A DNA stretch of 64,000 nt from Mastigamoeba balamuthi (lineage: Eukaryota > Evosea > Mastigamoebida > Mastigamoebidae): assembly GCA_902651635.1 (NCBI GenBank), contig CACRSC010000103.1, positions 41,292 through 105,291 on the forward strand, given 5' to 3'. A model generated the notes under the pieces. It was given only the letters and a program-made list of their open reading frames with translations. It ran no database searches and was not told where the DNA came from. Positions 1 to 11,858 of the stretch are shown here, in pieces; the first letter of the stretch is position 1, and every line of letters begins with the position of its first letter. The translations under genes were made by a program, and so were the position numbers.

Positions 1-660
1 GTTAGCGCCCGCGGTGCTCCACGCGTAGTAGAGGTGCAGCGCCGTCTGGGCGAACCCGCTGGCGTCGAGGCCGTCGACGTCGAGCCCCACGAGGTCATCG
101 CCGTCAGAGTACAGCCCGTAGTTGCCGCGCCCCGCGATGGTGACGTTGCGCAGGAACAGCGTCGACTTGAGCTGCGTCGGCCTGAGGGCGGCGTCGCCGT
201 AGTCGCGGAAGACGACCGAGTCGATGAACGGCGCGCGGGCTGTCATGCCGACGCCCGTCGACGCGGTGCCCCTGACGGTCGCGTGGCGCAGTATGGACCC
301 CGACGCGTACGCCCCGCTTGCCGTGGTGGCGCCGGGGACGGCGGTGACCGAGAACGTGATGCCCACCCACGAGGACGTGCCGACGGCGGGCTCGAAGACG
401 ACCTCGCCCGCAGCTGTGCCGAGGACCTGCAGCTCGCCGTCGACAGCGAGGCCCGCGGCGGTGCTGTTGAAGACGACGCGGACGCCGGGCTGCACGAGGA
501 GGCGGGCGCCCTGGCGGACGGTGACGAGGCGGTCGACGACGAACGGGCTGCCCGCGTACGCCCAGCTGGTGGGACCCGCGATGTCCGCGCCCACGTACGT
601 CGCCGCACGTGCCCCGCAGGCTAAGGCTGCAGCGAGGGCCAGTGAGACCCGGAGTGTCAT
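1..660 (-). CDS. Secreted beta-helix-like protein, N-terminal part (3' end outside window)
   Basis: An open frame runs from an ATG at 658-660 on the minus strand to the window edge without a stop, giving 220 codons. The first ~19 residues (MTLRVSLALAAALACGARA) read as a signal peptide, so the product is probably secreted or delivered to the cell surface. The rest is rich in short beta strands with repeated V/I-x-F and G-x-A turns, and phrases such as LRNVTIAGRGNYG and VFRDYGDAALR resemble the rungs of right-handed parallel beta-helix (pectin-lyase-like) proteins. No catalytic residues can be assigned from this part. It could equally be an adhesin or a surface polymer-binding protein. The frame is intact and its codon use matches neighbouring genes. 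The signal peptide is seen; the fold is inference. Confidence 0.6.
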   Translation of the reverse strand, partial: MTLRVSLALAAALACGARAATYVGADIAGPTSWAYAGSPFVVDRLVTVRQGARLLVQPGVRVVFNSTAAGLAVDGELQVLGTAAGEVVFEPAVGTSSWVGITFSVTAVPGATTASGAYASGSILRHATVRGTASTGVGMTARAPFIDSVVFRDYGDAALRPTQLKSTLFLRNVTIAGRGNYGLYSDGDDLVGLDVDGLDASGFAQTALHLYYAWSTAGAN

Positions 661-1402
661 TGGGTTGTGTGTTCTTCCCTTTGCGGTGTGCTGCCTACTG
701 TGTGTCTCGGGTGTTTGGGTTTTGCGTTTGTGCCGGAGACGTCGGTTGCGGCGTTTGGGTTTTGTGCAGCGATTGATTGTGCCGGTGTTTTTCCGTGTTA
801 CAATAAAGATGGACCCGGTGTTACGTCAGAGGGAGCTCTTCTCGAAGATCTTTCGTTTCACGTAGGACCACTCGACTGCCGTGTAGTAGTGTATTCTAAG
901 ACAAGAAGCGCTGAGGTCTCGCGAGATCTGGCAGGACTGGCAGAAACCCTGTCAGTTTCGGGGAAATGACTGAAAAACGGCAGGTTTTCCGTGACCGATT
1001 TACCGAACTCTCGGGGGGAAAACGCATGCCCTCATTCAGAGAACAGCCGAGTCAAGTGGTTTGGCTGGCATAAGTGAACCATGAGTCGTTCCTGCGCAAG
1101 CGCCGAGCGAGGACGAGCTGCGCCATCTCTCTCGAAGGGAGCAGTGGGGAGAGGGTGCACCTCTGCTCGCGGAGCAGCCCAAGCAGCAGGTGAAGGGACG
1201 CAGCCGGGGTGGTGTGTGCACACCGCACAGCAGATGGGGGAGGCATGGACCAGGTGGGCTGCTCTTAGATACGACCCTCAGCAGTAGTTCTGGCGGCGAA
1301 TCGAATGGGGCCTCATGACCCTTTGGCTTTGGAGATTCGAATATCTGGTCAATTGTCAGGGGCTCTGTTATCGTTTTACTGTGCGAACCGCATCGCTGCG
1401 CC
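661..1402. other. Divergent intergenic region
   Basis: 742 bp between the starts of the beta-helix gene (minus) and the NTPase gene (plus), so it should hold both promoters. Short open frames here show no family features. No TATA box or known element is recognisable. Confidence 0.5.
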
Positions 1403-3018
1403 ATGAAAAAGAGGATCAAGGCCTCTGGCGGCGGCAACCCGGGAAAGAGGCCTCGCCCCAACCCACTCGTTTTCGTTGAGCACCCGTCCGTACCCGAGCC
1501 CGTGCCTGTACCCTCACGTGAGGCATCCTGGAGGACTCTCGCCCCTGTAGCCAGAGCCAGTAGCGCTTCGCAGCTGGTCGACTGGTTGGCCGGGCTTCCG
1601 ACCGCAGCCGGGTCCGAGACAGCACTGGAGGCGGTCAGGAGACTGCCTGTCTCTCTGGACGATCTGTTCCCACTCACGGAGAGTTCTCTCGAGAACTGTG
1701 GCCTGGACAGCGCCCTTGCCGGCACCTTCCGCAGGCTCCTCACTCTCTACGACAGACTGTCCTCACCTGGTTTGTCGCACCGACTGATGGTTCAACCAAC
1801 CGAGACTCACCACTGAGGTTTGCATGTCCTGCAGCCAGATGGTCTGTGTTACCGTGGGACCCCACGCTGCCTGTGGTCGACCGGGAAGACTGCCTGTGCT
1901 ACACACTAGGCGCCCAGTGGCACTTCTACGTGGGCGTGCGGCGCGTGCGGTCGCAGCTCGAGCCGCTGCTCAGCCCCAGAGCTGAGACCCCGACCCCCTC
2001 CATCGTGTGGGTCCAGGGGCCCTCGCGCAGCGGCAAGACTACCGAAGCAAGTGTCGTCGTGCCGTGGCTGCTGGCGCCGCACATGCTGCGCCTGCGCCCG
2101 GCACGCCCTCGGGCCGCGCCGTTCTTCCCCGACCTGGCACCCATGTTTGTTTGCGTCGACTGCCTCGGCATGCGCTTCCGCCACGGCCCCCGGGAGAAGC
2201 TCGAGTCGCTCTGGACCTGCCTCAGACGGGAGATGTTGGACAAAACGCCCGAGCCAGCGCAGCCCACTGCCAGGGCGTACGAGGAGCTGCTGCTCGAGCT
2301 GGTTCTCTCGGTCCCGCGCTACACGATTGTGACGCTGGACGAGTTCCACTCCTTCTTCTTGGGGCTGAGCCCCACGGAGATGGTCGAGATGGTGCTCTTC
2401 ATGCGTGGCCTGATGTGCTCGCCCGATTCCCCGTGCCAGTTCGTCGTCACTGGCAGCACGTCGTCTGCCATCGCGCTGGCAGCGCACCTCTCGCTCTCGA
2501 AAGGCGCCGATCTGTGGGTGGGGGCATGTGTGGTCGCGACGGACACCGAGAGCGACGAGCGGGCTCTTATGGACGTCTACACGATGGCGTCACTCGGGGG
2601 TGATGCAGAACCGCTTCTGAGCGCAGTCATCGACGCCGTGCGTGCCGAGTTCACCTACGTCAACTGTGGTGCGCTGGCACACTGCGTGCGACCTCTGACA
2701 CTGAACGGCTATGCAAATCCAGTTGACCAAGCTCGCATGCTCAGCGAACGCACATTCATGGGCTTTGAGTGGCACTACGAACGCATGTTCCAGTTTCCGC
2801 CGGAGCACTGCAGGCGGATGCGCAACATCGCCATTAGGTACGCTCTGGGCTCCTCGCTGAAGCCGAGCAATCTGGGTGACCTTGTGGAGATGCAGAGGCC
2901 AGGTGGCCTCTACGTCTGGAAGGATCCTCTAATGCGTTCATTCTACATCAGAATTCAGAAGGCAGAGGCAGAGGCAGATCACATCCCCTTTCTTGTTCCG
3001 GAACCACTGCAGATCTAG
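1403..3018 (+). CDS. SAM-like header plus CR-type P-loop NTPase
   Basis: Two exons, 1403-1769 and 1835-3018, joined by a 65-nt GT-AG intron in matching phase, give 516 residues. Residues ~55-118 resemble a SAM-like helical bundle, with a typical last helix (AGTFRRLLTLYDRL). Next is a STAND/AAA-like P-loop ATPase with Walker A GPSRSGKTT (~residue 183), Walker B IVTLDEFHSFF (~residue 288) and a sensor-like strand QFVVTGSTSS. A short header fused to this ATPase is the arrangement of Crinkler-RHS-type (CR) effectors described by Zhang, Burroughs, Iyer, Aravind and colleagues. The protein ends about 200 residues after the sensor strand and shows no PD-(D/E)XK or kinase domain, unlike the gene at 33740-36181. 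It may be a nuclease-free regulator, a partner protein or a truncated effector. The ATPase call is firm; the CR assignment is inference from architecture. Confidence 0.7.
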
Positions 3019-3265
3019 ATATGCTGCATGTGTAAACAATGATGACAAATCAGCTTATTGCAATGTACATTTGGTTTGCCCGTGTAAATGGAGAAACAAC
3101 CCAGATTGGATTGTTCGCTGGCACTCTGGAATTGTGCACAAACATCCTCAATTTCACATCAGAGTGGGACATTTCTGCCTCTCGTTGTTTGCCTCTTATT
3201 CACAGTGTGACGTTGCGGGCGGAGAGACAGAGAGGCCGATGGCCAGTCAGGCTCAGGACTGGCGA

Positions 3266-3733
3266 TCAATCGGCCACAGCCTCGGCCTCGGCCTCGCCAT
3301 CGACGAGAATGGGGCGAGGGAGCAGGTTACCAGTGCAGCACTGGATGTTCGCTGGTCCGGGGCAGATGTCTGGCGTGTGGCGTTAGTTACGAGGAAGAAA
3401 CTGCTCAGGCTCACTTGGCAGGAAGCGAGTGCTGCAGGAGAAGTGGTTCACGTCGGCGCAGTTGCCGCGGCAAAGCCTCCCCGTGCAGCACTGCATGTAC
3501 CAGAGCCCCGGGCAGCGTCCTAAAGCATGCGTATGATGCGTCAGACGCAAACAAGGCATATGAAGGTGATTCGTGGGCATTTTATGACGGGTGGGAAGAA
3601 TTGGTTTACCAGGCAGCCAAGCAACGCTGCAGGTGGTCCTCCTGATATCTGCGCACGTGCCGGGGCAGATCACGTCCTGGGCGGATGCCAGCAGGGCCAC
3701 TACGGCCACGATGATGAGGAGCTGAGTGCGCAT
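3266..3733 (-). CDS. Small secreted cysteine-rich protein with CPG-QCC modules
   Basis: Three exons (3610-3733, 3415-3519, 3266-3369) separated by 90- and 45-nt GT-AG introns encode 110 residues in perfect phase. The N terminus, MRTQLLIIVAVVALLASA, is a clear signal peptide. The mature part holds two tandem Cys modules: one starts at CPGTCADIRRTTC and leads into CPGLWYMQCC, the second starts at CRGNCADVNHFSC and leads into CPGPANIQCC. The C-PG-x(3)-NIQCC pattern occurs at the N terminus of some secreted eukaryotic lysozymes and peptidoglycan-active enzymes, but no catalytic domain follows. The protein ends with a short acidic tail. It is probably a small extracellular cell-wall-binding or antimicrobial-like peptide; the function is inference. 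Introns sit at the same place in each module (after the LP residues), which fits exon duplication. Confidence 0.7.
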
Positions 3734-4959
3734 CGATGTGGTATGCACGATGTTGCTTAAGAAGTGGGGAGGAATTGTGGCTGTGATGTCATACCCTCTT
3801 TTCCAACTCAGCTTTTCTCGCCAGCATTTTTCCCCGTGGCTGAGAGAGGAAATGGTCTGCGCTGATTGAAAAGTCTGAGAAAACAGAGTCGTGTGTCCCG
3901 TCTGTTCTTGTGTGTTATCCGTACCATTCTGCAGCAGATTAGGAGATGGCGAAAAAGTTTGTCCTTGAGTGCCGAACAGCCGTGAGAATTGTTCTGTCGT
4001 TCCCGCAGAATAGTATTTATTCCTCGTTTGGGCGGCTTGCTTTGGGGCCACCGGGGAATACGACAGCTCAAGGTACCACCTGCCTTTCTTTTTATTCTCC
4101 GCCCGCCCTTTTCTCCCCAGCTTACAAAGCAATACTATGGAATAAGCATCTGTGCTGGAGACGCCTGCTAACGCCCGGCGACTGGCCCTTTACACAGGTG
4201 GTTGGACGCATCCGTGAAAAAGTCCGCGGTTATCCGGTCGGTATTCGTTGTTTTTTCTTCTTAGTTGTAGAGCGGCGGGCGGCGTGCCTGGCTTGGTGCG
4301 GCTCTGGCGACTGTACAGAGCTCTACGAGGAGATGGAGGAACACCCAGACGCCGTCTCTCGGTGTGTCCTCTGTGGTGAGGTTTTTTTTTTCGTCGTGGG
4401 CAAACCTGAAATGTGCCCTGCGTCACAATTACACGAGAACGGCTTCGGGTTGGGGTTGGGGCCTGCGCAGGGCCTGCCGAGCTCATGTATCGCCATGGTC
4501 GTGAGGAGGCGAGCGCCGCATCTGACCCGCTCGGGTCAGGCCACCCGACCGATCTTGGGCAGTTATGGGAGCTCTGGCGGAGGGCCGCCAGCATCTCAAG
4601 GCCAATTCCGCACCGTGTCACACCCTGCATTGGAGCACAGAGGTACAGACGCCACCGTGAGAGCAGCAAACAAACTAGCAGGAGCTGAAACCGAGGCCAG
4701 ACCCGGTTACGCCGGAGCCCTTGGCACATCCACCAATTGGCCGGTCATGTGCTACTATACACTATACCTGACAACCAGAAAACCGCCATAGGCCAGGGCG
4801 TGCTTACTCTCTGCGGCACTGCAGAAGTGGCAAGATGGCTTGGCATTGTGACTGCTGTGCAGATCTCATGTGCTGCGAGGTCACCGAGAAGCCTAGCCAC
4901 TACCTCGGCGGGCTTGACATCACGGTCGAGAATTGAGTGTTTGAAAGTTATGTGAGCTG
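3734..4959. other. Intergenic region without recognisable gene
   Basis: Several open frames cross this stretch on both strands (the longest about 280 codons at 3946-4791), but none has compositional, splice or family support. Nothing else recognised. Confidence 0.5.
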
Positions 4960-6780
4960 TTGTTCTGCTCAGCAGTTTCTGAGTGCTTCAGATCAATCAT
5001 TTTTCCCTCTTAGGTGGTGAAATCTGAATTCCAATTGTTTTCAGAATAAGGCAACACTCGGGCGAGCCAGTCTTTCAGTTGCTATCTGGAAAGAACCAAC
5101 TTCCTCTTCACGGCCTGTACAGTCAAGCAATCTACCAAGGTTCTTTTATAAGAATGCGATTCACAGAAGAAATTTGAAGGTATTCTTCATTCACTGTGAA
5201 ATCTTGTCCAGATGTATAACATGCATTCTTGTGTGAATCTGAAAACAGAGAAATATGCGGATTATAAGGAGCATACTGGCAATGTTATTTGGGCATTATC
5301 TGTTGAAAGTGGCAAATTCTGACAAGAATAATGATAGATGATTACTCTAATTCTCTTGTTTATTGTTCCTCATGAACTAGATCCCTGTGCGAGTTCCTGT
5401 ACGAATATGAAAGTATTGTCTTTATCCTCGACACATGTCTTCAGTCAATGAAATGCCACTTGCTGAGTAGGCTGCCACAATTGTGATATGCATCGATTGG
5501 CCAGATGAAAACACCCTTGTTTAAGTCCTTTCCTGATTAGCTGGGGAAATGAAATACAACTGAGTGGTATTAGGTCAGATACTTGGTTGAAAAAACAGCT
5601 TGTAGAAGTCAATCTGAGAAGGCTGACCCTGGTTCTTGGTTATAAGGAATGTAGTCATCGGGCCTGCAGTCTTGTTGAGATTTCAGTAAATCAGATCATC
5701 TTTCAGTCTGCATCAAAACGAGCTCCCTGGTCAGTACAGTAAATCTAGATCAGAAAATGGTATTTCTTTGGGAGTTGGATATCGAAATTTGAATGCTGAT
5801 GATCCTGTATTTTTATATTTTCTAATTCTCGCAGATCATAGCTCAGACCTATAGATGGCCCTCTTGAAAAGCTCATATGAGTGTTATGGTTTCAGGTTCA
5901 CATGATGGACTTGCATATATCTGGCACTGCAGCTGTGATGTTCATTGAAGTGAACACAAAACGGCAAGGTATTGGTGGGATACCTGCTCCTGTGACCAGC
6001 CAGGCTGACATCAATGGTGAAAAATAACCACACAGAGTCAATTCAATAAGATACTTCAAATATATACAGAAATGTATCAAGTTAAGTATTAGTACTCAAT
6101 GGCCAGAGTATTCTTGTATCACCCTTAACAGTTCAGTGCAGAGCAAAAGAAGAAGACTCATATTCTGGAAATCCAAATTGTTGAAATCACTACTCATCTA
6201 GAAGCATCATGAAGTAATTCAGTTTGCTAAGAAGAATAGAATAGGAAATTGAATAGTGCTTTATGAACAGCTAAGGCAACATTTCGTATTGATAGATGAA
6301 CATGAAAGGTCTGGCTACTAGAAGTAAGAGATTCTCAGATTGGTCTCTGCAGAATTGCAATGTCATAAAACCAAAGTTGTCTCACTTGTAAGTGGAAGAG
6401 AGATCATAATATTACCTGCATCTCTCATAGACAAAGAAGTTCTCAGAGACATCATCATACTCTCTAATCAGATTGCAGACGTAAGTGAAGCCACAAAGTA
6501 AAGAGTCTACATCCTTAAGAAACATTGTTATGCTGTATTCACATGCAATGTCCTTCATGACTGTCTGATACTGGTCACCATGGCTCTCTTCTTGTAAGTT
6601 GTATTCAAAACAATACAAAAGGGTAGTATCACACTGTATCCAGGTTCAAGGACTTAATCAGTCTTCTCAGAGCTTGTTCTCTGAAGCTTCTGAATTCAGA
6701 TGTTCAAGTTCCGTAATGAAAGACAGGGCCTGACACCTTCAGTTCACCTTTATTTCTTCCTTAACACTTTTAGATAAAGT
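4960..6780. other. AT-rich island without coding capacity
   Basis: About 1.8 kb of AT-rich sequence, abruptly different from the GC-rich neighbourhood, lies between the gene-free spacer and tRNA-Thr. The longest open frame is 68 codons (6412-6618, minus) with no family match. It may be a decayed mobile element; its composition resembles the hAT region at 29.9-33.4 kb. No terminal repeats could be identified by eye. Confidence 0.5.
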
Positions 6781-6787
6781 TGTGAAC

Positions 6788-6859
6788 GGCTCTGTAGCAT
6801 AATGGTTATTGCGCCTGTCTAGTAAACAGGAGGTTCCGAGTTCGATTCTCGGCAGAGCC
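6788..6859 (+). tRNA. tRNA-Thr (anticodon AGU)
   Basis: A 72-nt cloverleaf. The acceptor strands GGCTCTG and CAGAGCC pair over all 7 bp. The anticodon stem CCTGT/ACAGG encloses loop CTAGTAA, giving anticodon AGT (read as AGU or IGU), which decodes ACU/ACC threonine. The T arm is CCGAG-TTCGATT-CTCGG and contains the B box. The D arm GCATAATGGTTATTGC is short but acceptable. There is no intron, and CCA is not encoded, as expected for a nuclear tRNA gene. Confidence 0.93.
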
Positions 6860-6864
6860 TTTTT
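6860..6864 (+). terminator. Pol III terminator of tRNA-Thr
   Basis: A run of five T follows the discriminator end of the tRNA directly, the standard RNA polymerase III stop signal. Confidence 0.8.
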
Positions 6865-7086
6865 GTTCGTTAGGCGTGCCAAAGGCAAAGAAACCGTACG
6901 TACTACGACTGTTCAAGGCGTTTCATCCTGAAGGCTCTCATCTCAGCACACTTGGGGGGATTGAAAGTTCAGTGTTGTAGTTTGGGGTGTGTCACAGCGG
7001 GGGCTGCGGATGGTTGCTGTGTGTTGTCTCTCAGGTCCGCCCCACCCCAGGGCCTGCGACACCCCCACCGCCTTCCCGCCGCCTGC

Positions 7087-10000
7087 CTACTTCTTCTTGC
7101 GGCGCGTGACGACCGCCGTGAACCCGTCGTCGGCCACGGGCTCCGCCTGCTTGGGCGCGGGCGCTGCCTCGGCGGGCCTCCTGGGCGCCTCGCTACTGCG
7201 GGGCGTCGTCTCGCGCCTCGGCTCCTCCCTCCTGGGCTCGTCGCGCCTGGGCGCCTCGTACCTGTCGCGCTCGTCGCGCCTCGGGGCAAAGCGATCGTCG
7301 TCGCGACGCGCGGGCGCAGGCCCGTCGCGATCGTCACGCCTCGGAGCAAAGCGGTCGTCGTCGCGGCGCGCGGGCGCAGGCCCGTCGCGGTCGAACGCGC
7401 GCGGCCTGTCGTAGTCGCCGCGGGGCGCCGGGCGGTCCATCTCGCGGTCGTCGCGGCGCATCGGCGGGCGCTCGTCGCGCGACCAGCGGTCCGCCGCGGG
7501 CCCGGGGCCCATCGACGGGCGCTCGCGGTCGTCGCGGGCCCAGCGGTCCGACGGCGCCGCGTAGCGGTCCTCGCGCGGGGCGGAGCGCTCGCGGTCGTCA
7601 AAGCGCGACGACGGCGGGCGGTCGCGGTCGTCAAAGCGAGACGACGGCGGGCGGTCGCGGTCCGAGCGGGCGGGCACCCAGCGGTCGCCGTCGCGCGCAG
7701 GGGCCGGGCGGTCGCGGTCGTCAAACTCGCGGCGCGCGGGCGCGGGGCCGTCGCGGCGGCCGAACGGGTCCTCGCGGGGCGCGCGCGCGCGGCCGAAGGG
7801 GTCCTCGCGACGCGGCTCGTCGCGCGAGCGGCCGTACGCGTCCTCGCGGCGCGGCTCGTCGCGCCAGCGGCCCGCGGGCTCCTCGCGGTCGCGCGGGCGG
7901 CCGAACGGCTCGTCGCGCGAGCGGCCGAAGAGGTCGCGGTCGCGGCCGCCGCTGGGGGCGCGGTAGGCGTCCGAGCGCTCGCGCTCGCGCTCCTGCTCCT
8001 CCTGCCTGCGCAGGGCCTCCTCGCGGTGCTGGCGCTCCTTCTCGAGCTTGGCGCGCTGCTCGGCCTCCTCCGCCTCGCGGCGGGCGGCCTCGGCCTCGCG
8101 CTGCTTGAGCTCCTCCTCCTCGCGCTTCTTGCGCGCCGCCTCCTCGGCCGCGCGGCGCTCGGCCTCTGCCTTCTCGCGGGCCTCGCGCTCGGCCGCCTCC
8201 TTGCGCTCGCGCTCCTCGCGCTCCGCACGCTCGCGGGCCTCGCGCTCCTCGCGGACCTTGCGCTCGGCCTCGGTCTTCTTGTCGTGCTCGGCCTTGAGCG
8301 CGTCGTACTCGGCCTTGGCCTTGGCGTACGCCTCCTCGCGCGCCGCGCGGATGCGCGCCGCAAAGGCGTCGCGGTCGCCGATCATGCGGGCCAGGCGCGC
8401 CTTCTCGCCGAGCTCGAACGCGTGGCGCGCCTCGTCGGCCGCGAGGTTCGCCTTGACCTGCGCCTCGTACTTGGCGCGGTCCGCGCGCTTCTGCTCCTCC
8501 TGCACGGCCAGCAGCTTGGGCACCTCGGTCTCGCGCCGCGCGCGCGCCTCAAAGTCGGCCTCGCGCGACATCTCGCGGATCTTCTTCTCCATGCGCTCCT
8601 TGGCCGCCGCCATCTCCTCGATCTGCTTCTGCGTCAGCCTGCGGCCGCCCGCGCCCGCCGCGTCGTCGGCCGCCCCGGCAGCCGCGCCCGAGGGCAGCGG
8701 CGCGTCCGTCAGCGCCGCCTGCGCCTTGACCGACTTGGACGAGATGTCGCCGACGACGGCGGGCGCCGCAGAGGCCGCCGCCGACGAGGCCGCGGCGATC
8801 TTGCTCCACGCGCCGCGGCGCTGGTCGACCTTGGAGCGCTCGAGCATCTCCTTCTTGCGCTGCTCCTCGGCCTTGTGCGCGGCCGCCGCGGCCTCGGCCT
8901 CGCGCTGCTTGGCCTCGGCGACGCGCTTCTCCTCCTCGAGGCGCCTGCGCTCCTCCTCCTTCTGGCGGACCCACTGCTCGTAGGCCTCGCGCTGGACCTT
9001 CTTGCGCTCGATCGCGTCTGCGCGGGCCAGCAGCGCCGCGTTCTCCGTCTGCATCGACTTGAGCGCCACGGCAAACGCCGCGCGCTTGGCCTCGACGCGG
9101 CGCGCGGCCACCGAGGGGTCGATGCGCGAGACGACGGCGCTCAGCGCGCGGAAGACAGAGGTCAGCGGGCCGCGGGCCATCGCGCAGGCGCCGGCGCCGT
9201 CGCGGCGGAAGACGAGCGTCCCCTCGACGTGGTCGATCGTCAGCGAGACGGCGCGCTTCTGCACGAGCTGCAGCACGTACTGCTCGGCGTCGGCAAACGA
9301 CGCAAAGGCCGGCGAGACCAGCCGCGAGAACTCGGCGATCGTCACGACGTCGTAGACGCGCGCGCACTGCTGCAGCAGCCGCAGCACCGCGAGCCTGCGC
9401 AGCGCGGGCGCGTACTGCGACACGCGCTGGGGCTGCGCCGCCAGCCAGCCGTCCAGCACGGCGCCTGCGCGCTTGCAGACGCCCAGGGGGTCAAAGGTCC
9501 GCTCCAGCAGCGCCAGCAGCTCGCGCGCGGGCTCCGAGGCGCGGGCGGCGATCCCGCGCGAAGAGATCTCGGCGAGCAGGTTCTCGCGGCTCAGCGCGGG
9601 CGCGTTGGCGGGCAGGCCCAGCAGGCGCGACATGCGCAGCGTGCGCTCGCGCTGGGCGTCGGGCTCGAAGAGGTCCTCGGGGCGCGAGACCTGCGCGGGC
9701 ACCGCCAGCGCCGCCAGCACGACGGCAGTGGCCGCCTCCGAGACCTCCTCGGCCGTCGGCGGCACCTCTGCGGCCGCCGACACGGTGTGCGCGTAGTGCT
9801 GCAGCACCGCGTACGCGTGGACCAGGTGGTAGTCGCTGACCCAGAACAGGTTGGCCAGCTGCCAATAACAGGCAAAGTTCAGCCGACATCAACAGGAAGT
9901 GGGAAAGTTGAGGGAAAGTTGAGGAAAAGTGCATCTCCGGACCTTGGCGAGGAAGGCGCCGAGGGCCGCGTGGGCCGGGGGCTTGCGGACGCGGGCCAGG

Positions 10001-11304
10001 AGCGAGCGGATGTCCTCGACACTCTTGTAGGCCTCCTGCCAGAGCTCGAGGACGCCGGCGGCGTCGAACTGGGCGAGCCTCGTCTCGAGCTGCATCTGCA
10101 GCGCCTCGGGCCCGTTGAGGTCGGCCACGTGCGGCGGCAGCGGCGGCTGGCCCGGCAGCTGGACGAACCTCTGCGCGTGCGTCACGTGCTGGCGCAGCAG
10201 GTCGCACAGGCGGCGGAACTCGTTCCTGCGGCGGTAGCGCAGGCAGAAGCTGAAGGCCTGGGCGGCGGCCTCGTGGTAGAGCGGCAGCAGGCGCATGTTG
10301 TTCTTGAGCACGTCGAGCACCGCGCGGTACGTCTCCCACAGGAAGCGCAGCCACGGCATCAGCAGCTGCCGGTCCGCACGCTCCTTCGTGTCCTCGCCGC
10401 TCACCGTGCTCAGCACCAGCGCGGCGTCGCTCTCGTCGTCGAGGTCCACGAGCTCCAGCGCCTGCGGGGGTTCGCCGTAGTATTTTTCCAGATCAATTTC
10501 GCGATTCGACCGCAGCAGAGGGAAAGAGGGGCGGTGGACCTTGGCGTCAGCGAGGGACTGGGCCTCCTTGGCCTGCTGCTCGGCGCGGCCGAGGAGGTGG
10601 CGGACGACGACCTCGAGGCTGCCGATGTTGACCTGCTGGCACATCTGCTTGTACTGCCACAGGCCATCTGCACAGCACGCAAGCGCCCATTCAGACCGGT
10701 TTGCGCCGAGACCAAGGCCACGGCACGGCAGCAAGAGGCCGCCGCACGGCTCCCGAGGAGCCAGCCAGCGTCCAGAAGAGCGGGGGGAAACAGAGGGGAG
10801 AGAAGAGAGGTGCGTTTGTTGTGGCAAAAAAACACGACAGAGAACAACGAGGCCACAAGAGGACCTCCCGCTCGCGCGCACACGAGGCGCAGGCCACGAA
10901 GGAAGGGGTGGGAAGAAGAGGAGGAGGGGGAGAGGGAGGGGGCACGGACCCTTGACGATCTTGCCCTTGCGCATGTCGACGCAGACGTCGAGGATCTTGA
11001 TCATGATGTCCTCGTAGACCTTCTGCCACTGGCGGAAGCGCTTCGACGCGATCACGTCGACCAGCACCTGCAGCGCCTCGGCCTTGCGGCCCACCGCGAG
11101 CAGCTCTGCGCGCCCCGCCCCGCCGCCGCGCGCGCGCGTTCAACGCCCAACCGCAACGCCAAAAGAAACTCCCAAGTCAGCGCCGCACACCTTCGAACCC
11201 CCGGAGGGAGGGCGAGGGCGACAGGGGAGGGAGAGGGAGGGGTGAGGGCGCGCACCCTCTGCACGCTTGAAGGCGTTCTCTGGTTTGACAAAGAACGACG
11301 CCAT
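7087..11304 (-). CDS. EIF3A: Translation initiation factor eIF3 subunit a
   Basis: Five exons (11256-11304, 10950-11105, 10540-10667, 9943-10461, 7087-9858) join in phase to 1207 residues. The start MASFFVKPENAFKRAEEL matches the family N terminus (x-x-Y/F-F-x-x-PENALKRA), and KGLWQYK-type and NIGSLEVVVRHLL segments follow as in eIF3a/TIF32. The middle carries the PCI domain that scaffolds the eIF3 core on the 40S ribosome. It is followed by a long charged coiled coil (about residues 550-900). The C terminus is a low-complexity region of Arg/Asp/Pro repeats (RDRPPSSRFDD twice, RRDDDRFAPRRD twice), like the repeat tail of animal eIF3a, and it ends in a basic VVTRRKKK. The length fits the family (~960-1380). 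It is a housekeeping cytosolic factor. A 1729-codon open frame on the opposite strand is a GC artefact. Confidence 0.93.
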
Positions 11305-11858
11305 TGTCTGTGTGTGTGTGCGGCGTCTCACAGGAAAAGAGGAGAGGAAGGGGAGAGGGGACAAGGGAGAAGACCCCGCACAAGGGACCCGCCCGCTGAC
11401 GCCAACCCGCGTGCGTCATCTCGGAAATATCTCCGGCGACCAATATCTCTCTCACCCCCGGGCTGCTCTCTGGCGACGCCCTCGCCTCCCGGACGCCGCG
11501 ACGCACAAGGCCAGACCCGAAACGCACTTTCGAAGGGTGCTGTAAGCAATTCACAGGAAATAATTAAAACTCCGACGATCAATTGCTTCCGAACGCAATT
11601 TCGGCCGAGAATCTCCATCCGGCCATCCCTCGAAGCCGACCGTGTCCGGGCGACGTTCGCACACAGAGCAAAGCGCCTGGGTCCCCGCTCACCACGGCAG
11701 TGGCCCCAGCACAGCGCGATATGTCCGTCGGTCAGACCACACGCAATTTTCACGATCGATCGGGCACAGAGTGCCGGTCCACAACCCACACCGCCGCCTT
11801 CCCCCTCTGCGCTCAGCGCTGCCCGCCCCACTCGGGCCCCCTCCCCCCTCCGCCACCG
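11305..11858. promoter_or_regulatory. Divergent promoter region, eIF3a and PH-ankyrin gene
   Basis: 554 bp between two divergent start codons. It contains GGAAATATCTCC at about 11423-11434 and a second AATATCTCTC just after it, a motif seen in other upstream regions of this window. No TATA box is recognised. Its promoter role follows from position only. Confidence 0.45.

Noticed and set aside
3946-4791. 281-codon open frame, plus strand
   Set aside because: No family signal, overlapping equal-sized frames on the other strand, and composition unlike real exons here.
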